Shown: positions 45,898 through 54,590 of the stretch, in pieces
Layout of the letters: the number at the start of each line of letters is the position of its first letter
Position numbering within the stretch: the first letter of the stretch is position 1
Assembly (NCBI RefSeq): GCF_009557615.1
Contig: NZ_CP045652.1
Span: 372,001 to 436,000 of the forward strand
DNA length: 64,000 nucleotides
Source: Sphingobacteruim zhuxiongii
Lineage (GTDB): Bacteria; Bacteroidota; Bacteroidia; Sphingobacteriales; Sphingobacteriaceae
Reading direction: 5' to 3'
Program-made: the position numbers and the translations under genes
Notes under the pieces: model-generated
Seen by the model: only the letters and a program-made list of their open reading frames with translations
Told to the model about the DNA's origin: nothing
Database searches by the model: none

Positions 45898-46221
45898 CTA
45901 TTGCATATAAGAATAGATAATTCGCATGTAGTAGGCTTCGTCTAATGAACTTATCAATTGATTTAATTCAATGCTATTAAACGAGAAATTCAGCCCATCA
46001 TAGGGGGTGTTTAGTAGGATACGCATGGTTCCGTCAGGGAAAGGGATGTGACAGTCTTCTTGAACCAGATCTTTTACGATCTTGCGAAAGGCGATAAATT
46101 CATCTGTTGTGAAATTGATGTGAAGATTGTTAAAACAAAGATGGATTAAATTTGTGCCGTTTGGCATACTAATAAATCCTAATTCATTTCGGGCAAGTAT
46201 AGTTGGTCTGTTGCAGGCCAT
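45898..46221 (-). CDS. Small conserved Bacteroidota protein (resembles DUF6686)
   Basis: 107 residues, no signal peptide or membrane segment. The pattern at the start (MACNRPTIL...GFI...LIHLCFNNLHINFTTDEFIAF) resembles a small Bacteroidota family that I recall as DUF6686, in which the N-terminus usually has several cysteines; only C3 and C29 of such a set are seen here, so a zinc site is unlikely to be complete. Function unknown. The family call is from memory and is uncertain. It is followed by the tRNA terminator in the opposite direction. Confidence 0.6.
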   Translation of the reverse strand: MACNRPTILARNELGFISMPNGTNLIHLCFNNLHINFTTDEFIAFRKIVKDLVQEDCHIPFPDGTMRILLNTPYDGLNFSFNSIELNQLISSLDEAYYMRIIYSYMQ

Positions 46222-46625
46222 ATATTTTCGTATTTATATCAAGAAATGTTCATCTTGTGCCTGGTTTACCCGCATACCTATCTTATGCGGGTAAACAGGA
46301 CTTTGTATGAAAATGAAGTTTTCGTCCTTCGAGATATAAATATACACCTTATTTAGAATCGTTATAAATAAATTATCATTCCATAGACTTTATGACAATT
46401 ACATTATAAATCGACTGTTTAATAGGGTTACTATTTTCTTCTTAAACGAACTCTAAAACGGAATAGTATGTGGCTTTTTATTTTAACGGAACTTAACGTT
46501 TCACCGAATGTGTTGGCGAAACATTAGCGCTTTTTCAATTCAACTGATGTTGAATCGGGAGTGTAATCAAATGGGAATCGATATTTCGAGGTTTATTTAG
46601 GCTGTTTATACAAAAACGTGTAGAG
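46222..46625. other. 404-base region with hairpins, no gene
   Basis: Between two minus-strand genes. It has a large stem-loop at 46260-46299, a hairpin ATTCAAC-tgat-GTTGAAT at 46538-46555, and GTTTCACC...GGCGAAAC at about 46498-46522. No protein frame is convincing. Confidence 0.4.
46260..46299. other. Long stem-loop of unknown role
   Basis: GTTTACCCGCATA (46264-46276) pairs perfectly with TATGCGGGTAAAC (46284-46296) over a 7-base loop; CCT (46260-46262) and AGG (46297-46299) extend the stem past one bulged G. No T-run follows in either direction. It lies 39-78 bases upstream of the small gene at 46221, on the promoter side. Confidence 0.5.
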
Positions 46626-47312
46626 TTACAGTTTTTTTAATGTTATGTTTCGGAACCCTACAGAGCCTGTGTGATTTTGAAAGGCAATTTTTCCGCTTTT
46701 AAAGGTGTTAAATGCGGGATAATTCTTCATGTTGCTGCTCGCCACGCGCTGATTGAAGGAGGGGCTATTGATGTCGTCCTCGAAAGTCAGGAGGCCGTTT
46801 AGCCAGAAACTAACTTTTCCATCCTTTTGAATAATCTTTGCTGTATTCCATTCGCCATAGGGTTTTGGCTTAGAGTTGCTAGCGATGCATTCCACGGAGT
46901 AAAGACATCCTGCCCAATGCGTGGAGTCTATCTGATGGCGATGTTCTGCATTAGCATTGTCTAATAACTGCATTTCCAATCCAGTAGCAAAAGTAGCAGC
47001 ATAGGCGCTATCTTCCTTGACATTGATAAATACACCGCTATTTCCACCTTTCTTCACCCACCATTCAAAGTTTAGTTCAAAATTCTCGTATTCATGATCG
47101 GTTATAAGGTCGCCAAAAATACCATCAGCTTTTGGGTCGCATAATAAGGTTCCTTCTGAGACTTTCCACTTTGAAGCGGTCTTCATTAGATTGTAGATGT
47201 GAAACCCATCAAGATTCTTACCATTGAAAATTAATTGGGAATTATTTAGCTTGTCGTTCCCACAAGAAGTTGCTAGGAATGCAAAAAGAAGGATACTTAG
47301 AACTTTAGACAT
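46626..47312 (-). CDS. DUF1080 (3-keto-disaccharide hydrolase-like) lipoprotein
   Basis: 228 residues. Lipoprotein signal with LATSC. The concanavalin-like fold of DUF1080 is shown by LIFNGKNLDGFHIYN, FELNFEWWVKKGGNSGVFI, LEMQLLDNANAEHRHQ, WNTAKIIQKDGKVSFWLNG and GKIAFQNHTGSVGFRNITLKKL. Members of this family bind or hydrolyse glycans, some acting on 3-keto-glycosides. Single domain of normal length. It follows the flavin reductase gene on the minus strand after 73 bases. Substrate cannot be predicted. Confidence 0.85.
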   Translation of the reverse strand: MSKVLSILLFAFLATSCGNDKLNNSQLIFNGKNLDGFHIYNLMKTASKWKVSEGTLLCDPKADGIFGDLITDHEYENFELNFEWWVKKGGNSGVFINVKEDSAYAATFATGLEMQLLDNANAEHRHQIDSTHWAGCLYSVECIASNSKPKPYGEWNTAKIIQKDGKVSFWLNGLLTFEDDINSPSFNQRVASSNMKNYPAFNTFKSGKIAFQNHTGSVGFRNITLKKL

Positions 47313-47385
47313 ATCGTGATATCGATGTTAGGGTATATCGAATTTAAGTAATTAAAGCTAAAGAGCGCAAGTCATTGCTGCAAAA

Positions 47386-47907
47386 TTAGTATTTGGCAAT
47401 TTCTTCGAGCTGCTCGTCAATAAATTTTAAGGTGAGCGGATCTGCAATGTTACCTTCTTCGTCAATCTCGTTCTGGACGAGAGGGATATGTATTTTTAAT
47501 GGTAATACATGCATGCGCAGGTAGTTGCATACGCCAGTAAAATGATCTATTCCACGTATATTTCCATATTTACCCGTTGAAAGACCTACGAGTGCCGCTT
47601 TCTTATGGTAAAACGAGCTAGGGAAAGAACAGGCGTCGATAAATAATTTAAGAATACCAGGGTAACTTCCATTGTACTCAGGTATGATAAATATGAATTT
47701 ACGGGCTGCAGAAACCTTCTCTTGGATGGGGGCAAACAATTCGCTTCGTTGACCATAGAGATCTGTTACAGAAAGGTTGTCCGGCAGGTCCTCTAGAGAC
47801 AAAATTTCAAACTCTTCTCCTTTTCTTAAAAGTTCTTGTTGGTAGAATTTTGCAACTCTAAGGGAGTTTGAACGTTTGCGATTTGTGCCTGAGATAATTA
47901 AATTCAT
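47386..47907 (-). CDS. NAD(P)H-dependent FMN reductase
   Basis: 173 residues, flavodoxin-like fold. FMN phosphate loop is GTNRKRSNSLRVAK near the start, and PEYNGSYPGILKLFIDA with GLSTGKYGNIRG are the two other family motifs. Such enzymes reduce FMN, quinones or azo compounds. Cytoplasmic, no signal. Divergent from parA across 213 bases. Confidence 0.88.
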   Translation of the reverse strand: MNLIISGTNRKRSNSLRVAKFYQQELLRKGEEFEILSLEDLPDNLSVTDLYGQRSELFAPIQEKVSAARKFIFIIPEYNGSYPGILKLFIDACSFPSSFYHKKAALVGLSTGKYGNIRGIDHFTGVCNYLRMHVLPLKIHIPLVQNEIDEEGNIADPLTLKFIDEQLEEIAKY

Positions 47908-48120
47908 TGTTTATATGTTACTTATAAAAAGCATGTTAGATGGGTGTCGATACCTAATTCAATTTTTTGTATCTTAGCATCCTGAGTAGACTGTTCCTAA
48001 GAATAGCTTCAAAATTACAAATTTAACATCATTTAAGTGTCTTATGTCACAAAGGTATGTTAATTTGCAATTTCAAAAGTGTAGGGAACAGTGCACCGTT
48101 TCAAAATCTGAGGAATCATC

Positions 48121-48918
48121 ATGGGAAAAATTATTGCCATAGCCAATCAAAAAGGAGGAGTAGGAAAAACAACTACTTCTATCAATCTTGCAGCAAGCTT
48201 ATCCGTATTAGAATATAAAACTTTGTTGGTGGATGCTGATCCACAAGCTAACTCTACATCTGGAATTGGTTTTGATCCTCGTGCAATTAAAGCTAGCATT
48301 TACGAATGCTTAGTGAACGACTTGGATCCAAGAGAAGCCATTCAGCATACAGATACGCCAAATTTAGATTTATTGCCAGCGCATATCGATTTAGTGGGCG
48401 CTGAAATTGAGATGATTAATCTAGACGAGCGTGAATTTAAAATGAAGCGTATTCTAGAGGAAGTAAAAGATGATTATGATTTCGTCATTATTGACTGTTC
48501 ACCGTCATTAGGCTTAATCACGATTAACGCATTGACAGCATCAAATTCGGTAATTATCCCCGTTCAGTGTGAATATTTCGCTTTAGAAGGATTAGGAAAG
48601 CTTTTGAATACGATTAAGATTGTTCAAAATAGACTAAATACAGAATTAGAGATCGAAGGAATCTTGTTAACGATGTATGATGTTCGTCTAAGGTTGTCGA
48701 ATCAAGTAGTTGAAGAGGTTAGAACACATTTTCATGATTTAGTATTCGATACCATTATCCAACGCAATACGCGCCTAAGTGAGGCGCCGAGCTTCGGTAT
48801 ATCAGTTATTATGCACGATGCATCGTGTAAAGGAGCCATCAACTACTTAAATCTTGCTCGTGAGATTCTAGAAAAGAATGGATTGTTAAAAGAAAATACG
48901 CAAACAGTAACAGTATAG
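48121..48918 (+). CDS. parA: Chromosome partitioning ATPase ParA (Soj)
   Basis: 265 residues with a deviant Walker A KGGVGKTT at about 11-18, Walker A' DADPQANST and Walker B VIIDCSPSLG. It binds DNA as an ATP dimer and moves the ParB-parS complex. It has no N-terminal helix-turn-helix, which fits a chromosomal Soj protein. parB starts one base after its stop. Chromosomal rather than plasmid origin is supported by the neighbouring dapB and lepB genes. Confidence 0.96.
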   Translation: MGKIIAIANQKGGVGKTTTSINLAASLSVLEYKTLLVDADPQANSTSGIGFDPRAIKASIYECLVNDLDPREAIQHTDTPNLDLLPAHIDLVGAEIEMINLDEREFKMKRILEEVKDDYDFVIIDCSPSLGLITINALTASNSVIIPVQCEYFALEGLGKLLNTIKIVQNRLNTELEIEGILLTMYDVRLRLSNQVVEEVRTHFHDLVFDTIIQRNTRLSEAPSFGISVIMHDASCKGAINYLNLAREILEKNGLLKENTQTVTV

Positions 48919-48919
48919 T

Positions 48920-49843
48920 ATGGCAGCACAACAGCGTAAAACGGGTTTGGGTAAGGGATTAGGTGCTTTATTACAACAAGAGAATATTGGAGTTGATAAT
49001 ACTGCGCCAGTTAACGCCTCGGCGCCGAAAAGCCCAAGTTCACCTGCGGGAAGTATCAACTTTATTAAGATGGATCAGATTGCTATTAATCCATTTCAGC
49101 CTAGAACAGATTTTGATGAGCAAGCATTACGCGAGCTTTCAGAGTCTATTGAAGTGCAAGGATTAATTCAACCAATTACCGTTCGTCAAGTTGGGAAAAA
49201 CGAATATCAGCTTATTTCAGGTGAGCGCAGGTTAAGAGCTTCGAAAATGGCGGGTATCACAGAGATTCCAGCCTATGTTCGCACAGCCAATGATCAGCAG
49301 ATGCTGGAAATGGCACTTATTGAGAATATACAACGTGAAAATTTAAATGCCATTGAAATTGCATTGAGTTTTCAACGTATGATTGAAGAGTGTAGTCTGA
49401 AACAAGAGGAATTGGGGGATCGCGTTTCTAAAAACCGTTCAACAGTTACTAACTACCTAAGATTATTAAAATTACCTCCAGTTATTCAAGCAGCTATTCG
49501 CGATGGAGATGTTTCAATGGGACATGCTCGTGCGCTGATTAATGTTGGAGAGGTTGATAAGCAGTTATTTGTCTTCCAAGAAATATTAGAAAAAGGATTG
49601 TCAGTGCGTAAGACAGAACAATTAGTTCGAGAAATACAGCAAGCTGACGAGAAGAGAAGACGTAAGCCAAAAAGAACTGATCAATTAGATTTTCAATATC
49701 AAAAGATTGAAGACGATCTTGCATCTAAATTTGCTACTCGTGTAAAGCTAGACCTTAAAGCGACAAAAGGGAAAGGGTCTATCGTAATACCTTTCACTTC
49801 TGAAGATGATTTAAGTCGTATTTTAGAACTTTTAGATTGGTAA
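48920..49843 (+). CDS. parB: Chromosome partitioning protein ParB (Spo0J)
   Basis: 307 residues. N-terminal basic GLGKGLGALL motif (about 10-19, the ParA-stimulating segment), a Ser/Pro/Ala linker, the CTP-binding ParB domain (INPFQPRTDFDE, LIQPITVRQ, LISGERRLRASKMAG, ENIQRENLNAIE), the KorB-like helix-turn-helix (LGDRVSKNRSTVTNYLRLLKLP), and a C-terminal dimerisation domain. I did not see a clear parS site (near TGTTTCACGTGAAACA) in the window. Its stop overlaps the next start (TAATG). Confidence 0.96.
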   Translation: MAAQQRKTGLGKGLGALLQQENIGVDNTAPVNASAPKSPSSPAGSINFIKMDQIAINPFQPRTDFDEQALRELSESIEVQGLIQPITVRQVGKNEYQLISGERRLRASKMAGITEIPAYVRTANDQQMLEMALIENIQRENLNAIEIALSFQRMIEECSLKQEELGDRVSKNRSTVTNYLRLLKLPPVIQAAIRDGDVSMGHARALINVGEVDKQLFVFQEILEKGLSVRKTEQLVREIQQADEKRRRKPKRTDQLDFQYQKIEDDLASKFATRVKLDLKATKGKGSIVIPFTSEDDLSRILELLDW

Positions 49844-50604
49844 TGAGATTTGCTTTCCTTATAGGCCTTATATTATTTTTTACAAGTGCATTTGCGCAAG
49901 TAAAGGATACGATTCCTGATAAAAGTAAAAACGTTAAACTTCAGGATTCAGTGAGTATGAAGGCTGTTCAAGATTCTGCGAAGATCAAAGCGGCTCAGGA
50001 TACAGCGAAGAAAGAAACTCGTGCAGAACGTAAGGCACGGGAAAAAGCTGAAAAAGAAAGAGCAAAATACTATTACAAAAACATTAAGAAAGATTCAGCG
50101 CGTTTAGAGATTGAACATTTATCTCGCGTTGCTTGGAAACGATCACTAATTCTACCTGGTTGGGGTCAATATACCAACAAGGGACTATGGTGGATTAAAG
50201 TTCCAGTAATTTATGGAGGTTTTGTGACCTCTTATCTTGTTTTCGACTATTGGCAATGGTATTATAGGGAATTTCTTGGCGAATTAAAATATAGGCAAGA
50301 ATACGGAACTGGAACAGATACAGCGTTAGGTCAATGGGATGAAGCGGGATTAATAAAGCAAAAGGATTACGCCCGTAGAAATCGAGACTTAACTGTTTTA
50401 GTAACGGTAGGCTGGTACGGATTAAATATTGTAGAAGCTTATGTAGATTCGATGTTGAAGAATCGTTGGAACGTTAGTGACGATTTAAGCCTAAAAATAT
50501 CTCCGACTTTTATGCCAACTTACGCATATACACCTGGAATGGGCACATTTAATGCGCGCAGTTTGATTACTCCAGGGATGAAAATGACTTTTACCATCAA
50601 ATAA
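49843..50604 (+). CDS. DUF5683 membrane protein
   Basis: 253 residues from ATG 49843, overlapping the parB stop in TAATG. Signal peptide to about FAQ, a Lys/Ala-rich charged linker (about 20-75), then a domain with two hydrophobic segments: RSLILPGWGQYTNKGLWW, VIYGGFVTSYLVF and LVTVGWYGLNIVEAYVD, typical of DUF5683. Found in Bacteroidota between parB and dapB. Function unknown; its fixed position suggests a link to cell division or envelope. Confidence 0.8.
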   Translation: MRFAFLIGLILFFTSAFAQVKDTIPDKSKNVKLQDSVSMKAVQDSAKIKAAQDTAKKETRAERKAREKAEKERAKYYYKNIKKDSARLEIEHLSRVAWKRSLILPGWGQYTNKGLWWIKVPVIYGGFVTSYLVFDYWQWYYREFLGELKYRQEYGTGTDTALGQWDEAGLIKQKDYARRNRDLTVLVTVGWYGLNIVEAYVDSMLKNRWNVSDDLSLKISPTFMPTYAYTPGMGTFNARSLITPGMKMTFTIK

Positions 50605-50624
50605 ACATAACCAATTAACCACAT

Positions 50625-51368
50625 ATGAAAATCGTTTTATTGGGATACGGCAAAATGGGACAACTGATTGAGCGCTTTGCAATGAAGCGTGGTCACGAAG
50701 TTGTGTTAGTTGTCGATGAAAATAATAGAGAGAGTATTGAGATTGAAGATCTACAAGATGCAGATATCGCAATTGACTTCAGTACGCCACATGCAGCACT
50801 TGAAAATATAAGCCTTTGTTTTGAGGCTAATCTACCTTTGGTTGTTGGTACGACTGGCTGGTATGATCATTTAGAAGAAGTGCGTGAAACTTGCTTAGAA
50901 GCTGATCAAGCATTATTATATGGCTCTAACTTCAGTATTGGCGTCAATATTTTTTTCCATATTAATAAAATGCTAGCAAAGGCAATTAATCCTTACAAGC
51001 AATACGATGTTCAGGTGGAGGAAATTCACCATATTCATAAACTTGATGCACCAAGTGGAACTGCAATTACCATTGCGGAGGGAATTTTAGAGAATACGGA
51101 TGGGAAGAAAAGCTGGGTTAACTCAATTGAAGGATCAGGTGAGGAAATCATTCCAAAGGCAGAGGAATTATTGATTGAGAGTTTGCGTATCGAAGAGGTG
51201 CCGGGGACTCATACTGTGCTTTATAGTTCAGAGGTTGATCAGATTGAGTTTAAGCATACAGCTCATAGTCGCGAAGGGTTCGCCTTAGGCGCGGTTATTG
51301 CAGCGGAATGGCTTTTAGGAAAAAAAGGATTCTTTCAGGTAACTGAAATGTTTGATTTTAATAACTAG
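50625..51368 (+). CDS. dapB: 4-hydroxy-tetrahydrodipicolinate reductase
   Basis: 247 residues; reduces dihydrodipicolinate in the lysine/diaminopimelate path needed for peptidoglycan. NAD(P) loop LLGYGKMGQLIE, VVGTTGW and the catalytic EIHHIHKLDAPSGTAITIAE are clear. Slightly shorter than the E. coli enzyme (273), as in other Bacteroidota. 20 bases after the DUF5683 gene and 6 bases before lepB: an operon. Confidence 0.96.
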   Translation: MKIVLLGYGKMGQLIERFAMKRGHEVVLVVDENNRESIEIEDLQDADIAIDFSTPHAALENISLCFEANLPLVVGTTGWYDHLEEVRETCLEADQALLYGSNFSIGVNIFFHINKMLAKAINPYKQYDVQVEEIHHIHKLDAPSGTAITIAEGILENTDGKKSWVNSIEGSGEEIIPKAEELLIESLRIEEVPGTHTVLYSSEVDQIEFKHTAHSREGFALGAVIAAEWLLGKKGFFQVTEMFDFNN

Positions 51369-51374
51369 AATTAT

Positions 51375-52805
51375 ATGTGGTATATTATTTTTGCCATAGC
51401 GACAATCGGAGCGCTTTACGGTCTTTGGTTGTTGTATAAAAAAGCAGGTAAACAAGGCTGGGAAGCAGTCGTTCCAATTTACGGACAATATGTAATGGCT
51501 CAATTGGTGGGGCGTCCAACATGGTGGATAATCTGGTTGTTTGTGCCGATTGTGAATATCTTTATATTCTACGATCTATATTTAAACCTAATCAAAGCGT
51601 TTGGTAAGCGTCGTTTTTGGGAGAATGTAGCGGCGGTATTGGTTCCGTTTATCGTATTGCCTATGTGGGGTCGAGATCCAAACGTGAAATACTTGGGCGA
51701 GTCTACTACTGAAGAATTCAAGCAAAAATATCCATATAGAAAGTCTACAGGCCGCGAATGGGCAGATGCAATTATTTTTGCAACTGTTGCAGCATCTTTA
51801 ATTCGTGGATTTCTAATCGAAGCTTACATGATCCCTACTGGTTCTATGGAGCGTAGCTTATTAGTCGGAGACTTTTTATTTGTGAGTAAATTAAACTATG
51901 GTCCTCGTATCCCGATGACTCCATTAGCCTTCCCATTTGCACATCATACGATGCCAATTACAGGTGGAAAAGCTTATTCTGAGTTAGTCAAAGTTCCTTA
52001 TAAACGTCTTCCAGGATTTCAAGATATTAAGCGATACGATGTCGTCGTGTTTAATTTCCCTGAAGAAATTGAACGACCAATTGATAAGCGTGAAAACTAT
52101 ATTAAACGCTGTGTTGGTTTACCTGGGGATGTAATCTCCATGGAACGTGCCAAGCTTTTCGTTAATGGTGAACCAGCATTTACAGATCCCGATTTCCAAA
52201 CAAACTATATTGTCGAAACTGATCCCAATGGTTTAAATATGCAACGTCTTTTAGATATGCGTATTGAAGTCGATATGGTTAATACTGAACCTGGAATGGG
52301 TTTCTATGTGTTGCACATGACAAAAGATGAAGCAGAACAAGTTAAATCTTGGGAAAGCGTAAAGAGCTTTAGAGAGCAAATCTTTGATCCTCAAGATGCG
52401 AGTCCAGGAGCTTCGGCCTTCCCACATTATAAAAGCGGTGTAGTTTGGAATTATGACAATTTTGGACCTATTCATGTGCCAGCTAAAGGTTGGACAGTGA
52501 AATTGGATAGTCTTACTGTTCCTTTATACGAAAGAGCAATTCAAATTTATGAAGGCAATACTTTTGAACATAAAGGAGATGGTTATTATATCAATGACGT
52601 AAAAGCAGATTCTTATACTTTCAAGATGAACTATTACTGGATGATGGGCGATAATCGACACAACTCCTTAGACTCACGCGGTTGGGGATTTGTACCTGAA
52701 GACCACATTGTTGGTAAAGCCTTATTTACATGGATGAGTTGGGATAAGGACGGAACCTTCTTATCAAAAATTAGATGGAATCGTATTTTTAAGGGGATTG
52801 AGTAA
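51375..52805 (+). CDS. lepB: Signal peptidase I with N-terminal DUF5684 domain
   Basis: 476 residues. Three membrane segments within the first 100 residues form the DUF5684-like part (KQGWEAVVPIYGQYVMAQLV). The peptidase follows another membrane helix: catalytic S157 in PTGSMERSLL and catalytic K244 in ENYIKRCVGLPGD. The conserved GDNRHNSLDSRGWG box is near the C-terminus. Between K244 and that box there is an insertion of about 170 residues compared with E. coli LepB, usual in Bacteroidota. It removes signal peptides at the outer face of the membrane. Confidence 0.95.
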   Translation: MWYIIFAIATIGALYGLWLLYKKAGKQGWEAVVPIYGQYVMAQLVGRPTWWIIWLFVPIVNIFIFYDLYLNLIKAFGKRRFWENVAAVLVPFIVLPMWGRDPNVKYLGESTTEEFKQKYPYRKSTGREWADAIIFATVAASLIRGFLIEAYMIPTGSMERSLLVGDFLFVSKLNYGPRIPMTPLAFPFAHHTMPITGGKAYSELVKVPYKRLPGFQDIKRYDVVVFNFPEEIERPIDKRENYIKRCVGLPGDVISMERAKLFVNGEPAFTDPDFQTNYIVETDPNGLNMQRLLDMRIEVDMVNTEPGMGFYVLHMTKDEAEQVKSWESVKSFREQIFDPQDASPGASAFPHYKSGVVWNYDNFGPIHVPAKGWTVKLDSLTVPLYERAIQIYEGNTFEHKGDGYYINDVKADSYTFKMNYYWMMGDNRHNSLDSRGWGFVPEDHIVGKALFTWMSWDKDGTFLSKIRWNRIFKGIE

Positions 52806-52818
52806 ACCCCTAAACCAT

Positions 52819-52859
52819 AAAAAAAAGCGAGCTATAGATTCTATAGCTCGCTTTTTTTA
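52819..52859. terminator. Bidirectional terminator between lepB and pdxJ
   Basis: AGCGAGCTATAG (52826-52837) pairs with CTATAGCTCGCT (52841-52852). Seven A before and seven T after extend the stem and give U-runs in both directions, serving the convergent lepB and pdxJ. Confidence 0.93.
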
Positions 52860-52867
52860 TGATTATA

Positions 52868-53584
52868 TTATTTCAATGCGGCTAGATAGCGCTTGATAGT
52901 TTCCTCTAATCCTAAATAAAGAGCGTCAGCAATTAATGCATGTCCAATACTAACCTCTAGAAGCTCGGGAATATGTTGATTGAAATAAGCTAGATTGTTA
53001 AGATCTAGGTCGTGTCCGGCATTCAAGCCTAGACCAACCTCTCTTGCCTTTAAAGCTGCTTTAAAATAAGGAGCAATAGCTTCCTCTTTGTTAAAGCCAT
53101 ATTCTGCAGCGAATGCTTCGGTATATAATTCAATTCGATCAGTTCCGGTTTCTGCTGCAGCTTCTACCATATCTTCAATAGGGTCGACGAAGATCGAAAC
53201 ACGTATACCTTGATCTTTGAACATCTTCACCATATCAGATAAATAATCTTTATACTTAATGGTATCCCATCCGTGGTTGGAGGTAATTTGTCCTAAAGCG
53301 TCTGGTACTAAAGTTACTTGTGTTGGTGTATTCGCTAAGACAAGGTCAATAAATTTCTGCTCTTGGCAATTTCCCTCAATATTAAACTCGGTTTGAATGT
53401 TCGCTTTTAGATCATAAACATCTTGATAACGAATATGGCGCTCATCGGGTCTTGGATGTACTGTTATTCCTTCAGCACCAAAGCGTTCACAAGCTAGCGC
53501 AGTAGCTAATACATTCGGGACATTTCCACCTCGTGAATTACGTAGTGTCGCAATTTTGTTAATATTTACGGATAGTTTAGTCAT
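52868..53584 (-). CDS. pdxJ: Pyridoxine 5'-phosphate synthase
   Basis: 238 residues; condenses 1-deoxyxylulose-5-P with 3-amino-2-oxopropyl phosphate in vitamin B6 synthesis. Family motifs: [17 protein letters not shown] at the N-terminus, [23 protein letters not shown], and [15 protein letters not shown] followed by [17 protein letters not shown]. Length is normal. Divergent from cdaA. Confidence 0.96.
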   Translation of the reverse strand: MTKLSVNINKIATLRNSRGGNVPNVLATALACERFGAEGITVHPRPDERHIRYQDVYDLKANIQTEFNIEGNCQEQKFIDLVLANTPTQVTLVPDALGQITSNHGWDTIKYKDYLSDMVKMFKDQGIRVSIFVDPIEDMVEAAAETGTDRIELYTEAFAAEYGFNKEEAIAPYFKAALKAREVGLGLNAGHDLDLNNLAYFNQHIPELLEVSIGHALIADALYLGLEETIKRYLAALK

Positions 53585-53600
53585 ATCAATCGTCTTTTTA

Positions 53601-53608
53601 CAAATTTA
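53601..53608 (-). promoter_or_regulatory. -7 box of pdxJ
   Basis: TAAATTTG on the minus strand, an exact TAnnTTTG match 17 bases before the ATG. No TTG at -33. Confidence 0.4.
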
Positions 53609-53690
53609 CATTTTTAAGCAGGGATGTTCAGTCATTTTATGAATTATTATACCTGCTTCAATGGATAATATTTTTTAAATTGCATGCTAT

Positions 53691-54485
53691 ATGGATGGAC
53701 TGGACTTCAATCTTTTAAGTGGCTTTCGTCTACTAGACTTCATAGATATCATTCTGGTGGCTATTATTATCTATTATGTATATAGCTTAATCAAAGGAAC
53801 AATTGCCGTTAACATATTAATTGGCGTTGGACTGTTCTATGGTATCTACCTAGTGGTAAAGCAAATGGAGATGCGTTTATTAACGGAGATTTTTGGTGGA
53901 TTTATTTCAGTAGGGTCTATTGCGCTAATCGTCGTATTCCAGCAGGAAATAAGACGTTTCCTTTTACATATCGGAAAGAACATCTCACTTCGACGTAAAA
54001 AATTCTTCTGGTCAGTGTTTGGGACTAAAAAGGCAACCCACGCTGATAATAAGGAATTTATTCGCCCGATTGTCGAGGCCTGCCAAAACATGGCAAAGTC
54101 CAAAACTGGAGCACTATTAGTTTTCTCACGATATTTTGATGAGGATTACTATCAAACGAGTGGTACGACGATTGATGCGCCAGTGTCAAAGCGTCTACTT
54201 GAAAGTATATTCTTTAAAAACTCTCCTTTACATGATGGTGCGGTTATTATAGTTGATAACCGAATTATGACTGCAAGTTCTGTACTTCCATTATCCGATT
54301 CAGATGATCTCCCTCCGCAATTTGGACTCCGACATCGTGCAGCGATTGGTGTAACCGAAGTTTCAGAGGCGGTAGCCGTAATCGTTTCAGAAGAAACAGG
54401 TGAGATCTCTTTTGCAAAGGATGGTAATATCAATATGAACCTTTCGCCACAAGAGTTAGAGAAGATTCTTTCGGAAGAGCTTTAG
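53691..54485 (+). CDS. cdaA: Membrane diadenylate cyclase CdaA
   Basis: 264 residues. Three membrane helices within the first 85 residues, then the DisA_N cyclase domain with DGA at 182-184 (HDGAVIIVDN) and RHR at 214-216 (LRHRAAIGVTE), both needed for making cyclic di-AMP from ATP. This is the membrane-bound CdaA architecture, not DisA. In many bacteria c-di-AMP controls potassium and osmotic balance. No c-di-AMP phosphodiesterase or receptor is seen in the window, and the usual partner gene ybbR is not adjacent. Confidence 0.95.
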   Translation: MDGLDFNLLSGFRLLDFIDIILVAIIIYYVYSLIKGTIAVNILIGVGLFYGIYLVVKQMEMRLLTEIFGGFISVGSIALIVVFQQEIRRFLLHIGKNISLRRKKFFWSVFGTKKATHADNKEFIRPIVEACQNMAKSKTGALLVFSRYFDEDYYQTSGTTIDAPVSKRLLESIFFKNSPLHDGAVIIVDNRIMTASSVLPLSDSDDLPPQFGLRHRAAIGVTEVSEAVAVIVSEETGEISFAKDGNINMNLSPQELEKILSEEL

Positions 54486-54531
54486 TTTGCTGAATAAAAT
54501 TTATCAATTACTAATATTTTTTGGATAAATG

Positions 54532-54561
54532 TTGTTATTTATCGGAATTTAGATAACTTTA
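54532..54561 (+). promoter_or_regulatory. Possible promoter of the DUF1338-dehydrogenase pair
   Basis: TTG (54532-54534), 19 bases, TAACTTTA (54554-54561), one base off the -7 consensus. ATG is at 54591. Confidence 0.35.
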
Positions 54562-54590
54562 TTCATAATATAAATCTAAATTTTATTGCT

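Noticed and set aside
48121..49843. ParA/ParB as a sign of a plasmid or integrated element
   Set aside because: ParA lacks the plasmid-type N-terminal helix-turn-helix and the neighbours are housekeeping genes (dapB, lepB), so this is chromosomal Soj/Spo0J.
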